From positions 1,274,057 to 1,338,056 of the forward strand of contig NZ_KB907784.1 of assembly GCF_000382185.1 (NCBI RefSeq): 64,000 bases of DNA, given 5' to 3'. Below the pieces are notes generated by a model. It was not told where the DNA came from. It ran no database searches and saw only the letters and a program-made list of their open reading frames with translations. The DNA is from Bordetella sp. FB-8 (GTDB lineage: Bacteria > Pseudomonadota > Gammaproteobacteria > Burkholderiales > Burkholderiaceae_B). The position numbers and the translations under genes are program-made. Every line of letters begins with the position of its first letter. Within the stretch, counting starts at the first letter, position 1. Shown one piece after another: positions 17,646 through 29,263 of this stretch.

Positions 17646-20090
17646 ATGGGGATTCAGATCAAAAGTAAAATCGCCGCGATGCGCACCCGTCAAACTTCCT
17701 CCAAGCAAGAACCGCAGCCCGCATCGGCAGGCCCCTGGATCTTGCGGTTCATCCTCAAGGCTTTCATTTTCTTCGGCGGCCTGGGCCTGTGCGGGGTGCT
17801 GCTGGGGTCCATGGCCATGGCCCTGGCCTGGCCCAATCTGCCCGATCTGCACGCCATGACCGACTACCGGCCGCGCATACCGCTGCGCGTGTACACGGCC
17901 GACCACGTGCTCATCGGCGAATTCGGCGAAGAACGCCGCGACGTGCTGCGCTTCTCGGAAATCCCCGATCTCATGAAAGCGGCCGTGCTTTCGGCCGAGG
18001 ACGACCGCTTCTATCAGCACGGCGGGGTGGAATGGACAGGCGTGATCCGCGCGGCGATCACCAACCTGGTCACGGACTCCAAGGCGCAGGGCGCCAGCAC
18101 CATCACCATGCAGGTGGCGCGCAATTTCTACCTCTCGTCCGAGAAGACCTATTCGCGCAAGTTCTACGAACTGCTGCTCACCTTCAAGATCGAATCGCAG
18201 CTCTCCAAGGACCAGATCCTCGAGCTGTACATGAACCAGATCTACCTGGGCCACCGCGCCTACGGATTCGCGGCCGCGGCGCGCACCTATTTCGGCAAGA
18301 AGCTGGCGGACCTGACGCCGGCCGAGGCCGCCATGCTGGCGGGCATTCCCAAGGCGCCTTCGCGCTTTAACCCGCTGTCCAACCTCAGGCGCGCCGAGGT
18401 GCGCCAGCATTACGTGCTGGGCCGCATGCTGGCATTGGGCTACCTGACGCCGGCCGAATACCAGAGCGCGATGGCACAGAAGATCGTGACGCGATCGAGC
18501 GCCGGCACGGCTCCCGGAAGCTTCAAGGTGCATGGCGAATACGTGGCCGAGCTGGCGCGCCAGCTGCTCTACAACATCTACCACGACGATCTGTATTCGC
18601 GCGGCATCAATATCTACACCACCGTGCGAGCCAAGGACCAGGAACTGGCCTACCAGTCGCTGCGCAACGGCGTGCTCGAATACACGCGCCGCGCGCCCTA
18701 TCCCGGCCCGGAAGAAAACATCGACCTGCCGGCCAACGTCGAGCAGGATCCGCAGAAGCTGGACGACATCATCGACGCCGTGATCGAGAAGTACCCCGAC
18801 AGCGGCGACGATCTGCTGACCGGCGTGGTGCTCTCGGCCAGCCCGACGCAGATCACGGTGGCGCGCAGCGCCAAGGAGATCATCACCGTCAGCGACAAGA
18901 AGGCGCTCCTGACCGTGGCGCGCGCGCTGGGCGACAAGGCCAAGCCCGGCGTGCGCATCACGCGCGGCTCGGTGGTCTACGTGCACAAGGATCCCGACGG
19001 CAACTGGGAGGTGATCAACTACCCCGCCGTACAGGCCGCGCTGGTGGTGCTCACGCCCAATGACGGCGCCATTCGCGCCATGGTGGGCGGCTTCGACTTC
19101 TATCGCGGCAACTTCAACCGCGTGACGCAGGCCTGGCGCCAACCGGGTTCGAACATCAAGCCCTTCATCTACGCCGCCGCGATCGAGCGCGGATTCTCGA
19201 CCGCCACGCAGATTTCCAATGAGCCTTTCTTCCTGACGGCCGCGCAGACCGGTTCCAAGCCCTGGGCGCCCAAGAACTACGGCGACGAATACGAACCCAT
19301 GCTCACCCTGCGCCAGGCGCTGTACAAGTCCATGAACATGGTCACGGTGCGCATCATGCAGGCCATCGGGCCGGCTTATGCGCAGCAATACCTGACCCGC
19401 TTCGGTTTCGACAAGTCGCGCCAGCCGGCCGTGCTGCCCATGGCGCTGGGCGCGGGCACCGTGACGCCGCTGCAGCTGGCCGCCGGCTATTCGGTGTTCG
19501 CCAACGGCGGCTACCGCGTCACGCCCTACCTGATCGACAAAGTCACCGACAGCGACGGCAAAGTCATCATGCAGGCCAAGCCCAATCAGGCCGGCGACGA
19601 GTCCATCCGCGCCATCGATCCACGCGTGGACTACATCGTGAACAATCTGCTGGAAGGCGTGGCCACCTACGGCACGGGGGCGCGCGCGCACGCCGTGCTC
19701 AAGCGCACCGTCGCCGGCAAGACCGGCACCACCAACGATTCGATGGACGCCTGGTTCTCCGGCTATACCTCGGGCCTGGAAGCCACCGCGTGGCTGGGCT
19801 ACGACCAGCCCAAATCGCTGGGCGCGCGCGAGACCGGCGGCGGCGTGGCCCTGCCGATCTGGCTGGGCTACATGCAGGACGCGGTCAAGGACCTGCCCAT
19901 GCCCACGCCGCGTCCGCGTCCGGACGGCGTGCTCGAAGTGAACAACGAACTGTATCTCTCGGACTATCCGCCCGGCCAGGCCGTAGCCTCGCTGGGCCTG
20001 GGCGGCAACCCCCAGGACGCCCCGCCGCAGCAGGATACGCTGGGCGACTTCCTGAGCAATCTCGCGGGCAGCAGCAAGGCCGGCCACTGA
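17646..20090 (+). CDS. mrcA: Penicillin-binding protein 1A (bifunctional glycosyltransferase/transpeptidase)
   Basis: This inner-membrane enzyme polymerises and cross-links peptidoglycan. A short cytoplasmic tail and one membrane anchor (about residues 35-60) precede a GT51 domain with the catalytic Glu in AEDDRFYQHGG near 117 and the QGASTITMQ motif. An OB-like insert is followed by a transpeptidase domain with SNIK (near 502), SMN and KTG (near 691). It has 814 residues from the ATG at 17646. Neither this ATG nor the one at 17679 (803 residues) has a clear Shine-Dalgarno, so the start is uncertain. Confidence 0.95.
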   Translation: MGIQIKSKIAAMRTRQTSSKQEPQPASAGPWILRFILKAFIFFGGLGLCGVLLGSMAMALAWPNLPDLHAMTDYRPRIPLRVYTADHVLIGEFGEERRDVLRFSEIPDLMKAAVLSAEDDRFYQHGGVEWTGVIRAAITNLVTDSKAQGASTITMQVARNFYLSSEKTYSRKFYELLLTFKIESQLSKDQILELYMNQIYLGHRAYGFAAAARTYFGKKLADLTPAEAAMLAGIPKAPSRFNPLSNLRRAEVRQHYVLGRMLALGYLTPAEYQSAMAQKIVTRSSAGTAPGSFKVHGEYVAELARQLLYNIYHDDLYSRGINIYTTVRAKDQELAYQSLRNGVLEYTRRAPYPGPEENIDLPANVEQDPQKLDDIIDAVIEKYPDSGDDLLTGVVLSASPTQITVARSAKEIITVSDKKALLTVARALGDKAKPGVRITRGSVVYVHKDPDGNWEVINYPAVQAALVVLTPNDGAIRAMVGGFDFYRGNFNRVTQAWRQPGSNIKPFIYAAAIERGFSTATQISNEPFFLTAAQTGSKPWAPKNYGDEYEPMLTLRQALYKSMNMVTVRIMQAIGPAYAQQYLTRFGFDKSRQPAVLPMALGAGTVTPLQLAAGYSVFANGGYRVTPYLIDKVTDSDGKVIMQAKPNQAGDESIRAIDPRVDYIVNNLLEGVATYGTGARAHAVLKRTVAGKTGTTNDSMDAWFSGYTSGLEATAWLGYDQPKSLGARETGGGVALPIWLGYMQDAVKDLPMPTPRPRPDGVLEVNNELYLSDYPPGQAVASLGLGGNPQDAPPQQDTLGDFLSNLAGSSKAGH

Positions 20091-20101
20091 TCGCCCAATG
20101 C

Positions 20102-20125
20102 GCGAACCCGGCAGACGCCGGGTTC
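20102..20125. terminator. Hairpin after mrcA, between convergent genes
   Basis: A perfect 10-bp stem (CGAACCCGGC with GCCGGGTTCG) and an AGAC loop begin 12 bases past the mrcA stop and face the cyaY stop. No T-run follows on either strand, so termination strength is uncertain. Confidence 0.45.
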
Positions 20126-20152
20126 GTTCGAATGCTCGGGTACGCTTTGAGG

Positions 20153-20482
20153 CTAAAGGCGCACGGCCAGAGGCATGTCGGCCGCCGCGGAACAGATTTG
20201 CGACAAGGCCTCGGGCAAGGCCGGGCCGCCGCGCGTGTCGTTCCAGATGCGGCCGTCGTAGCGATAATGAAAGCCGCCGCTGCGCGCCGCCACCCAGATC
20301 TCGCGCATGGGTGCCTGGGAATTGATCACGACATGGATGTCGTTGTTGAAAACCAGGGTCAGCACGTGACCGCTGCGGCTGGCTTCAATATCCAGATCGG
20401 TCGCGGCCGCCCAGTCGTCGGCCTGGCTCTCGATACTGTCGAGCACCTGGTCTACCAGGGCAAGGAATTCGGTTTCGGTCAT
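20153..20482 (-). CDS. cyaY: Frataxin-like iron-binding protein CyaY
   Basis: This 109-residue cytosolic frataxin homologue binds iron and tunes Fe-S cluster assembly on IscS/IscU. It has an acidic first helix (MTETEFLALVDQVLDSIES), then the beta sheet with VLTLVFNNDIHVVINSQAP and the conserved EIWVAARSGGFHY. I prefer the ATG at 20480-20482 because CyaY proteins begin at this helix and AGG lies upstream; an ATG 5 codons earlier is possible. It is divergent from lptM-lysA, a conserved neighbourhood. Confidence 0.95.
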   Translation of the reverse strand: MTETEFLALVDQVLDSIESQADDWAAATDLDIEASRSGHVLTLVFNNDIHVVINSQAPMREIWVAARSGGFHYRYDGRIWNDTRGGPALPEALSQICSAAADMPLAVRL

Positions 20483-20514
20483 AATCCAACCTGCCATCGA
20501 TTACGGAGTCTTCT

Positions 20515-20778
20515 GTGCACTTTGCGCACTCGGCACGCTGCCGTTCCATCTCTCGCATTGTAGCCATGCTGGCCGTCTGCGGCGCACTGGCAGCCTGCGG
20601 CTACAAAGGCCCGCTGTATATGCCCGGCAGCCCGCAGGACCATCCGCGGCCGGTACCGCCGCCCGCGCTCAAGCCGGGCCAGACCGCGGCGCCCGAGGCA
20701 GCGCCGCCTGCCCGCGCGCCGAACGACTCCGGCCACGCCCGGCAAGCCAACCCCGTACCCGACCTCTTCCCGCAATGA
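20515..20778 (+). CDS. lptM: LPS-assembly-associated small lipoprotein (LptM/YifL-like)
   Basis: This 87-residue lipoprotein has a lipobox LAAC followed by GYKGPLYMPG, the invariant motif of the LptM/YifL family, which helps mature the LptDE outer-membrane LPS translocon. The rest is a Pro/Ala-rich tail. The first ATG gives a long n-region; the ATG at 20566 (MLAVCGALAAC) would give a short signal peptide and is a possible start. It overlaps lysA by 4 bases (ATGA) and lies in the usual cyaY/lptM/lysA context. Confidence 0.88.
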   Translation: MHFAHSARCRSISRIVAMLAVCGALAACGYKGPLYMPGSPQDHPRPVPPPALKPGQTAAPEAAPPARAPNDSGHARQANPVPDLFPQ

Positions 20779-22067
20779 GCAACGCCCCCGCCCAAGCCGA
20801 GCCGATCGGTCATCCGCATTTTCATTATCACAAGGGTGCGCTGCATGCCGAGGGCGTGCCGCTGGACAATCTGGCCGCCGAGCTCGGTACACCGCTGTAT
20901 GTGTATTCGCGCGCGGCGTTGGGCACCGCCCTGGACCGCTACCAGCAGGCCATGGACGGCCGCCCGGTGCTGGTCTGCTACGGCATGAAGGCCAATTCCA
21001 ACCTGGCCGTGCTGGGCGAGTTCGCCCGCCTGGGCGCGGGCTTTGACATCGTGTCCGGCGGCGAGCTGGCGCGCGTGCTGGCCGCCGGCGGCGATCCGTC
21101 CAAGGTAGTGTTCTCGGGCGTGGGCAAGCAGGCCTGGGAGATGCGCGCCGCGATCGAAGCCGACGTGAAGTGCTTCAACGTCGAATCGCAGGACGAACTC
21201 TATCGCCTGTCGGACGTGGCCCAATGCATGGGCCGGCATGCGCGCGTGTCGCTGCGCGTGAACCCCGACGTCGATGCGCAGACCCACCCCTACATTTCCA
21301 CGGGGCTCAAGGAAAACAAGTTCGGCATCGCCATCGAGGACGCCCCCCAGGCCTACCGCATCGCAGCCAGCCTGCCCGGACTGCACGTGGTGGGCGTGGA
21401 CTGCCACATCGGTTCGCAACTCACCGACATCAGCCCGTATTTCGACGCCCTGGACAAGCTTATCGACCTGATCGACACGCTCAAGGCATCGGGTATTGCC
21501 ATCGCGCACCTGGACCTGGGCGGCGGCCTGGGCATCCGCTACACCGACGAGGTCCAGCCTTCGCCCAAGGCACTGCTGGACCACGTGTTCGAACGCCTGG
21601 CCGCACGCGGCTACGGCCATCTGCACCTGGTGCTGGAGCCGGGCCGCTCGCTGGTGGGCAATGCCGGCTTGCTGCTGACCACGGTGCAATACCTCAAGCA
21701 TGCGCAGGCGCGCAACTTCGCCATCGTCGATGCCGGCATGAACGACCTGCTGCGGCCTTCGCTGTACACGGCCTGGCACGGCCTGCGCGCGGTGCGGCCG
21801 CGCGCGGGCGCAACGCGCGTGTACGACGTGGTGGGTCCGGTATGCGAAAGCGGCGACTGGCTGGCCAAGGAACGCGCGCTGTGCGTGCAGCAGGACGACG
21901 TGCTGGCGCTGGAGTCGGCGGGGGCCTACGGCATGACCATGGCCAGCAACTACAACTCGCGCCCGCGGCCGGCGGAAGTCATGGTGGACGGCGAAAAGTA
22001 TTACGTGGTGCGCCAGCGCGAGTCCATCTCGGACCTGACGCGGGGCGAGTCCAGGCTGCCTTTTTGA
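20775..22067 (+). CDS. lysA: Diaminopimelate decarboxylase
   Basis: This 430-residue fold-III PLP enzyme catalyses the last step of lysine synthesis (meso-DAP to lysine). The PLP lysine is in VCYGMKANSN. The glycine-rich phosphate site is HLDLGGGLGIRY and EPGRSLVGNAG. The active-site cysteine motif is GPVCESGDWL, and AGAYGMTMASNYNSRPRPAE closes the domain. Length is standard. Translation is coupled to lptM by a 4-base overlap. Confidence 0.98.
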   Translation: MSNAPAQAEPIGHPHFHYHKGALHAEGVPLDNLAAELGTPLYVYSRAALGTALDRYQQAMDGRPVLVCYGMKANSNLAVLGEFARLGAGFDIVSGGELARVLAAGGDPSKVVFSGVGKQAWEMRAAIEADVKCFNVESQDELYRLSDVAQCMGRHARVSLRVNPDVDAQTHPYISTGLKENKFGIAIEDAPQAYRIAASLPGLHVVGVDCHIGSQLTDISPYFDALDKLIDLIDTLKASGIAIAHLDLGGGLGIRYTDEVQPSPKALLDHVFERLAARGYGHLHLVLEPGRSLVGNAGLLLTTVQYLKHAQARNFAIVDAGMNDLLRPSLYTAWHGLRAVRPRAGATRVYDVVGPVCESGDWLAKERALCVQQDDVLALESAGAYGMTMASNYNSRPRPAEVMVDGEKYYVVRQRESISDLTRGESRLPF

Positions 22068-22113
22068 CCTGCGGGCGGGCAGCCCTGGCGGCCGCGGGCT
22101 TGAACGGACCGCT

Positions 22114-23076
22114 TCAGTCGGCCTGCCCCGGCTCGCGCGCACCGCGCTCGGACACCAGCCGGGACACGAATTGCGGCGGTACTTCGCCCGTCGCCAGCCA
22201 ATGCAGCGGGATCGGCCAGAGGCTGGCCTCGAATCGGCTGTGAAAAAACGCGAAATGCCCGATCGCATCGGCACCGACTGCCTGCGGCGGCAAGCGCAGA
22301 TGCAGCACGCGGCCGGAGAAATAACGCAGCAGCCGCTCAATGGCCGGCATCGTGCCGAAGGGATCGTCCGTCACGCTGACCGCCAGCAGCGGCGCCCGCA
22401 ACGCCGCGAAGCGCTGCGCCAGTGCGCGGCGCCTGGACTCGGTCAGCGCGATCGGTGCGCGCCGGTAGGTATCTTCGAAGTTGCGCCGGCTGCGGACCCA
22501 CGACAGCACGACGCCGCGGGGCGTGTCTTCCATCCAGCCCAGCCGTTTTGCCGGAAAATAGCCGAGCAACGCCGTCACGGCAGGCATCACGACGTGCCAT
22601 CTCCACAGCATCGCAAGCCTGCTGCGCGGCGCGTAATCGCGCCAATAAGCATACTGCGCACCCATTGTGAACACACGCCGCACGAGGTGGTTCGACGGCG
22701 CGAGCCCGAGCACGAAGCCGCCGATGCTGTGCGCGACCACATCGATGGGCTGCCCGGGGAACACACCGGCCGCATAGCGCAGCGCGGCCTCGCAATCGAG
22801 CTCGCCCCAATCCACCCAGGTCGCGGCCAGGCTCGAGAGCCGGGCTGGCCGCGATTCCCCGATGCCCCGATAGTCATAGACCACGACGTCGCAGCCGTGC
22901 CGGTGCAGGTAGTCCGCGAACCGGAAGTAGTAGCGGCAGCGCACTGATGTCGCCGCATTGACGATGACAACGGGACGCGCCGCGCCATCCTCGCGCGGCG
23001 CGCGGCGGCGCCACACGAAACCGCGCAGCAGATAGCCGTCGGCGGCCGCGAATTCGATGGGCTGCGGATCGGTCAT
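22114..23076 (-). CDS. Alpha/beta hydrolase family protein
   Basis: This 320-residue hydrolase has nucleophile elbow VAHSIGGFV (Ser as nucleophile), an upstream DVVVYDYRGIGESRP strand-turn, a late acid in VSVTDDPFGT and the probable catalytic His in AIGHFAFF. It resembles the YheT/COG4757-like group of predicted hydrolases. It is convergent with lysA and lies downstream of ccsA. The function is unknown beyond ester or amide hydrolysis. Confidence 0.8.
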   Translation of the reverse strand: MTDPQPIEFAAADGYLLRGFVWRRRAPREDGAARPVVIVNAATSVRCRYYFRFADYLHRHGCDVVVYDYRGIGESRPARLSSLAATWVDWGELDCEAALRYAAGVFPGQPIDVVAHSIGGFVLGLAPSNHLVRRVFTMGAQYAYWRDYAPRSRLAMLWRWHVVMPAVTALLGYFPAKRLGWMEDTPRGVVLSWVRSRRNFEDTYRRAPIALTESRRRALAQRFAALRAPLLAVSVTDDPFGTMPAIERLLRYFSGRVLHLRLPPQAVGADAIGHFAFFHSRFEASLWPIPLHWLATGEVPPQFVSRLVSERGAREPGQAD

Positions 23077-23116
23077 GCTGCCGGGGCCGTCGTTGTGCGG
23101 TTAGCGCACAGCCCCC

Positions 23117-24301
23117 CTATAAACCGCCGTAGGAATGCAGTCCGGACAGGAACATGTTCACGCCCAGGAACGCGAAGGTGGTCACCGCCAGCCCCACCAG
23201 GGCCCACCACGCGGCCATGCTGCCGCGCAGACCTTTCATGAGCCGCATGTGCAGCCACGCGGCATAGTTCAGCCAGACAATCAGGGCCCAGGTTTCCTTC
23301 GGGTCCCACTGCCAATAGGTGCCCCAGGCATCGGCGGCCCATAGGGCCCCCAGCACCGTGGCCAAGGTGAAGAAGGCAAAGCCCACCGCGATCGAGCGGT
23401 ACATGAGGTCGTCCAGCACCTGCGGCGCGGGCAGGGCGCGGCCCAGGCGGCCGTTGGGAAAATGCTGCTTGACCAGGTAGGCGCAGGCCACCATGGCCGA
23501 CAGCGAGAACGAACCGTAGCCGATGAAGTTGGCCGGCACGTGCAGCTTCATCCACCAGCTTTGCAGGGCCGGTATCAGGGGCTGTATCTGCCAGGCGTCG
23601 CGCGTGAGCGCATACCAGAGCAGAAAGCCGATCGCCGCGGAGATCACCAGCAGCACAAAGCCGCCCAGCGCGCGCGTGGCATAGCGGCGCTCGTAATACA
23701 GGTAGAAAAGCGCGGTGATGAGCGAGAACAGTACGAAGACTTCATACAAGTTGCTCACCGGGATATGGCCCAGGCCGGGACCCATGAGATGGCTCTCGCG
23801 CCAACGCACCAGCATACCGGTCAGGCCCGCAAACACCGCGCCCCAGGTACAGACCGTTCCCAGCCAGGCGCAGGTCGGGCTGAAGAAGCCCAGCCAGTAG
23901 CAGACCGTCGCCAGGATGAAGAGCGCACACATCCACAGGATGGCCGACTGCGAAGACAGGAGGTACTTGAGCAGGAACTCGTGGTCGGCGCGCGCCAGAT
24001 CGTGACCGTACAGCACGAGCGCCAGGCCTGCGGCCAGGCCGCAGGCGACCAGGAGTCCGCGCAGCGGGCGCCATAGCCAACCCAGCCAGGTCAGCACCGC
24101 CACCCCCGCGCACAGGATGACCTTCTCGTAGTAATCCATCGCGCTGCCGTGGTGCGCGAGCGTCCAGCCCGCGCCGAGCGCCAGCAGCAGAAAGAAAACC
24201 AGGTCGGAAATATCGGGCCGGCCGCGATGCGGGCGGCCGTCGCCGCTGGCCAAGGGCACGGCCGGCCACAGGGAAGAAGAAGTCGAAAAGTCGGTGGTCA
24301 T
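23117..24301 (-). CDS. ccsA: Cytochrome c biogenesis protein CcsA/ResC (System II haem handling)
   Basis: This 394-residue polytopic membrane protein works with ResB/Ccs1 to deliver haem to apocytochrome c in the periplasm. The haem-handling WWD-type motif appears as ADAWGTYWQWDPKETWALIVW, with nearby histidines such as LHVPANFIGYGSF and NYAAWLHMRL. The ATG at 24299-24301 was chosen because longer frames run into resB. It starts 24 bases after the resB stop. Confidence 0.95.
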   Translation of the reverse strand: MTTDFSTSSSLWPAVPLASGDGRPHRGRPDISDLVFFLLLALGAGWTLAHHGSAMDYYEKVILCAGVAVLTWLGWLWRPLRGLLVACGLAAGLALVLYGHDLARADHEFLLKYLLSSQSAILWMCALFILATVCYWLGFFSPTCAWLGTVCTWGAVFAGLTGMLVRWRESHLMGPGLGHIPVSNLYEVFVLFSLITALFYLYYERRYATRALGGFVLLVISAAIGFLLWYALTRDAWQIQPLIPALQSWWMKLHVPANFIGYGSFSLSAMVACAYLVKQHFPNGRLGRALPAPQVLDDLMYRSIAVGFAFFTLATVLGALWAADAWGTYWQWDPKETWALIVWLNYAAWLHMRLMKGLRGSMAAWWALVGLAVTTFAFLGVNMFLSGLHSYGGL

Positions 24302-24324
24302 GCATGCCCTCGCTTGTGAGCTGC

Positions 24325-26433
24325 TCAGCGCTGCGCCGAGCCCGGCGCCGTGGCGGCCGCGCGCAGCCGCTCGAATTCCTGGTCGAAGTCCAGTGTACGC
24401 CGCTGCGTTGTCATCGCCGCCAGCACCGTGCTGCCGCCCTCGGCAGGCTGGACCCAGGCCCAGATGCGCCGGTCGCGCAGATAGAACATGGTGAAGATGC
24501 CGACGATCAGCAGCACCGCGCCCAACACCACGCCATATTCGCCGGGGTTGCGCGTGATCTGAAAGACGCTGGCCTGCACCTGCTTGAAATCGTCCAACTC
24601 GTAGATGACCGGCGCCGGATAGCGCGACAGGTCCGACAAGGCCGCGACGGCCCGTCGCGTCCACCGGGCCTGCTCACGGGTACGCGGCGCGGCAGACAGG
24701 CCGTCGCGCTGGCGCGCCAGATCGTCCAGTTCAGCCATGCTGGCCCCGATCAGGCGCACCACCATGTCGGCCGCATGCTTGAGCTGGGCGGGCGGGGTAT
24801 TGTTCTGCAGCACGTCGGCCACCCCTTGCAGCCCGCCGTGCGCGAATGTGTCCAGCGCGTGCAGCGCGGCGGCCTGCAAGGCCGCCGTGTCGGCCGAGGA
24901 AGGCGCACTGGCGGCCGCGAAGCGCTGTGCAGCCGCGCGCCGCATGTCCGGGTCGGCCAGGGCCGCGCGCAGGCGTGCGAATTGCGCGAGGGAACCCTGC
25001 GCGTCCGCCGGGATGCGCACGTAGCGGTACGCGCCGTCGTCGCCCTGCACGCCGACCAGGAACACCGAGGCGCCATCGAGCATGACGGGCGCCATGTAAT
25101 TGCGGAACATGTGCGACTGCCCGGAGGCATCTGTCAGGCGGTATTCGATGCTGGGGCCGATATTGTGCAGGTTTTCGTTCTTCTTGCCGGCCGCGCTGCC
25201 GGTGACCGACGCCAGCTCCTGCTCGAGCGACTTGCGATCGGCCGGCTTGTCGCCCGACATGTCCTGGACATTGATCACGCGCAGCGAAGCCAGGTCCATA
25301 TGCATGGAATCGGGCGGCGCGCCCGTGCCCTGCCGCGCCACGGCCGCGCCGGCGGCGGCCGGATCCACCACGAGCGACTTGCCTATCGTGCCCTGCACCG
25401 TAGCGCCCCGCGGGAGCATGCCCTTCAGCGGGTACGCCACCAGCGTCACATGGCTGCCGCCGTCGTCGAAGCTCGACTGGTAGACCGTGATGCCCTTGTA
25501 GTGCAGGGGATGATTGACCTCAATGGTGGCAGGAAAAGTCTTGCCGGTGGCCGAATCGATGACCTGGACCTGGCTGGCGAAGCGGCTGGGCATGCCGGTG
25601 GAGTAATAGTCCACCACGAAATGCTTGAGCCGCAGCGTAAAGGGCAGCGGCTGCACCAGCGCGCCGTCGCCCACCATCACCACCGCCGAAGACGTCTGCC
25701 CGCCCTCGGGTACCAGGATGTTGCCGCGAAAGCTCGGGTTGCGCGGGGACAAGCGGCCGCTGGCCGGCACATCGGCAATCCTCATATTGCCCATCACGGG
25801 CTGCTTGCCGCCCAGCCACATCTGCAGGCGCAGCGACATGTCGCTATCGACCAGACCGCCCAGGCAGATGATGACCAGCGCCGCGTGCGCACAGATATAG
25901 CCCAGGCGGTTGGCGCTGCCCTTCTTGGCCGCCACCATCAGCCCGGCGGCGTCGCGGCGCACGCGCACCGCATAGCCCTGGGCCTTGAACAGCCGGCACA
26001 AGGCCTGCGCGGCGGGCTCCGGCGCCATGGCATAGTGGGTCTCGAAGCGATGCGCAAAAGCGCGCAGGCTGTCGGCGCGCACATACTCGCGAAAGGACCG
26101 GGCATCGCGCAGCATGCGCGGCGCGTTGCGCGTCAGGCAGATCGAGGTGGACAGAACCAGAAAGGCCATGATCAGCATGAACCAGCCGCTGTTATAGACG
26201 CGCCACAGCGAGAAATGGTCGAACACCTCGAACCAGAACGGGCCGAACTGATCGATGTAGGCACTGTCCGGGCTGTTCTGCGGCAGCACCGTACCCACCA
26301 CGCTGGCCACGCACAGAATGCCCAGCAGGCTGACGGCAAAGCGCATCGAACCCAGCAGTTCGAAAAACGCACTCAGGACTTGGCGTGGGGCAAGGTGGGA
26401 AGACGTACGGCTCATCATGTCGGAGAACAGCAT
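24325..26433 (-). CDS. resB: Cytochrome c biogenesis protein ResB/Ccs1
   Basis: This 702-residue System II synthetase subunit has membrane segments near residues 30-50 (FAVSLLGILCVASVVGTVLP) and 86-105, a third near 190 (HAALVIICLGGLVDSD), a large periplasmic domain, and a last segment (YGVVLGAVLLIVGIFTMFYL) before a C-terminal tail. Conserved features include LPQNSPDSAYIDQFGPFWF and the NHPLHYKGITVYQSSF segment. A strong GGGGAG precedes the ATG. It is divergent from engB and forms an operon with ccsA. Confidence 0.95.
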   Translation of the reverse strand: MLFSDMMSRTSSHLAPRQVLSAFFELLGSMRFAVSLLGILCVASVVGTVLPQNSPDSAYIDQFGPFWFEVFDHFSLWRVYNSGWFMLIMAFLVLSTSICLTRNAPRMLRDARSFREYVRADSLRAFAHRFETHYAMAPEPAAQALCRLFKAQGYAVRVRRDAAGLMVAAKKGSANRLGYICAHAALVIICLGGLVDSDMSLRLQMWLGGKQPVMGNMRIADVPASGRLSPRNPSFRGNILVPEGGQTSSAVVMVGDGALVQPLPFTLRLKHFVVDYYSTGMPSRFASQVQVIDSATGKTFPATIEVNHPLHYKGITVYQSSFDDGGSHVTLVAYPLKGMLPRGATVQGTIGKSLVVDPAAAGAAVARQGTGAPPDSMHMDLASLRVINVQDMSGDKPADRKSLEQELASVTGSAAGKKNENLHNIGPSIEYRLTDASGQSHMFRNYMAPVMLDGASVFLVGVQGDDGAYRYVRIPADAQGSLAQFARLRAALADPDMRRAAAQRFAAASAPSSADTAALQAAALHALDTFAHGGLQGVADVLQNNTPPAQLKHAADMVVRLIGASMAELDDLARQRDGLSAAPRTREQARWTRRAVAALSDLSRYPAPVIYELDDFKQVQASVFQITRNPGEYGVVLGAVLLIVGIFTMFYLRDRRIWAWVQPAEGGSTVLAAMTTQRRTLDFDQEFERLRAAATAPGSAQR

Positions 26434-26572
26434 ACCGCTCCCCGGCTGACGGCGAACTGCCTGGCGCGCAGATGCGGAACGCCAGATCGTACAATGAGCG
26501 CTGCACGGCCGCCTGTATGTGCACTTGTCACACTGCGGCCTATTTACTGCTCCCCCAACCTAGGCATCCGAC

Positions 26573-28206
<1,634 letters not shown>

Positions 28207-28207
28207 G

Positions 28208-29261
28208 TCAACATCCGGACTGCATTTGCGCGTCGACTACGCAGTCGCGTCCGCGCGACTTGGCCGCGTACAGCGCCGAGTCCGCGCGCGCCATCAGGTT
28301 AGATAGCGTCTCGCCGCAGCGGTATTCATCCACGCCCGCGCTGAACGTACAGCTCACGTCTATCCGGCCTTCCTCGGCGGACAAAGCCCGGCATTTGTTG
28401 CCCACGATCAATCGCCGCAACGACTCGATGCGCGCAAGCGCTTCTTGTTTGCCGGTATCCGTCAACAAGATGCCGAACTCTTCGCCTCCGATCCGGCCGA
28501 ACAGATCGTCCTGTTGCAGATTCGTCCCGATGAGACGGCCCACATGGGCAAGCACCTGATCGCCCGCCGCATGCCCATGCCTGTCGTTGATCGACTTGAA
28601 GTGATCGATATCGATGATCGCCAGGGACGCCGGACCTGCGCCGGACCCGGTCCGCTCCAGCCGCGACTGCGCCCGCTCCATGAAGGCGCGGCGCACCAGG
28701 GCGCCGGTCATCGTGTCGATATTTGCCCACCGTTCCAGCCGTTCGGCCAGACGGTCATGCGCCAACATAACCATGCCGATCGACAGAGACGGCAGGGAGA
28801 GTATGCCGCTGGCGAGAAATGTCAGATTGATCGGCGTGAGCTGCAGCAAATCCGTCTGCTGCGCCCAGCCCAGGAAATAAGTCATGCCCCGCAATAACCA
28901 GGACAACCCGGGCGTTGAAGCTGGGCGACACATAGAGCCAATAGCAGCTGCCCAGAAATATGCCTGCGCAACCGATGTAGGGCAGAACGATGGCAGGCCG
29001 CAACCCCTGGAACTGCCGGCATCCTTCGTAGATCAAGGTTATCGAATAGGCCATCAGCGTATTCGACAGGACCAGGGACACGAACTTGGGATAGGGCAGA
29101 CTCTGCAGCGCGACCAACGCCATCGAGACCATCCAGAGCAGGCCCGCAACGATCCATCGGCGCACACCCGGTATGGCCGCAAATTGCAGCGACCCCAGCA
29201 TTGCCACACTCATCACGCTGGACAAAATCGCGACGAGCAGAATGCTGACCGGGTTCAGCAT
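28208..29261 (-). pseudogene. Membrane-bound diguanylate cyclase (GGDEF), frameshifted
   Basis: The N-terminal part, from the ATG at 29259-29261, encodes about five membrane segments (MLNPVSILLVAILSSVMSVA and following). This frame would run out after RVVLVIA near 28897. The rest (RGMTYFLGWAQQ, one more hydrophobic segment, then the GGDEF domain with FGRIGGEEFGILL) is in another frame. Joining the frames around 28890-28900 gives one normal protein of about 350 residues. The GGEEF site is intact but no RxxD inhibitory site is seen. It lies 2 bases after dsbD in the same direction. Real mutation and sequencing error cannot be told apart. Confidence 0.8.
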
Positions 29262-29263
29262 GC

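Noticed and set aside
17619..20087. 822-residue open frame antisense to mrcA
   Set aside because: Same cause; no domain motifs, while mrcA on the other strand has all its motifs.
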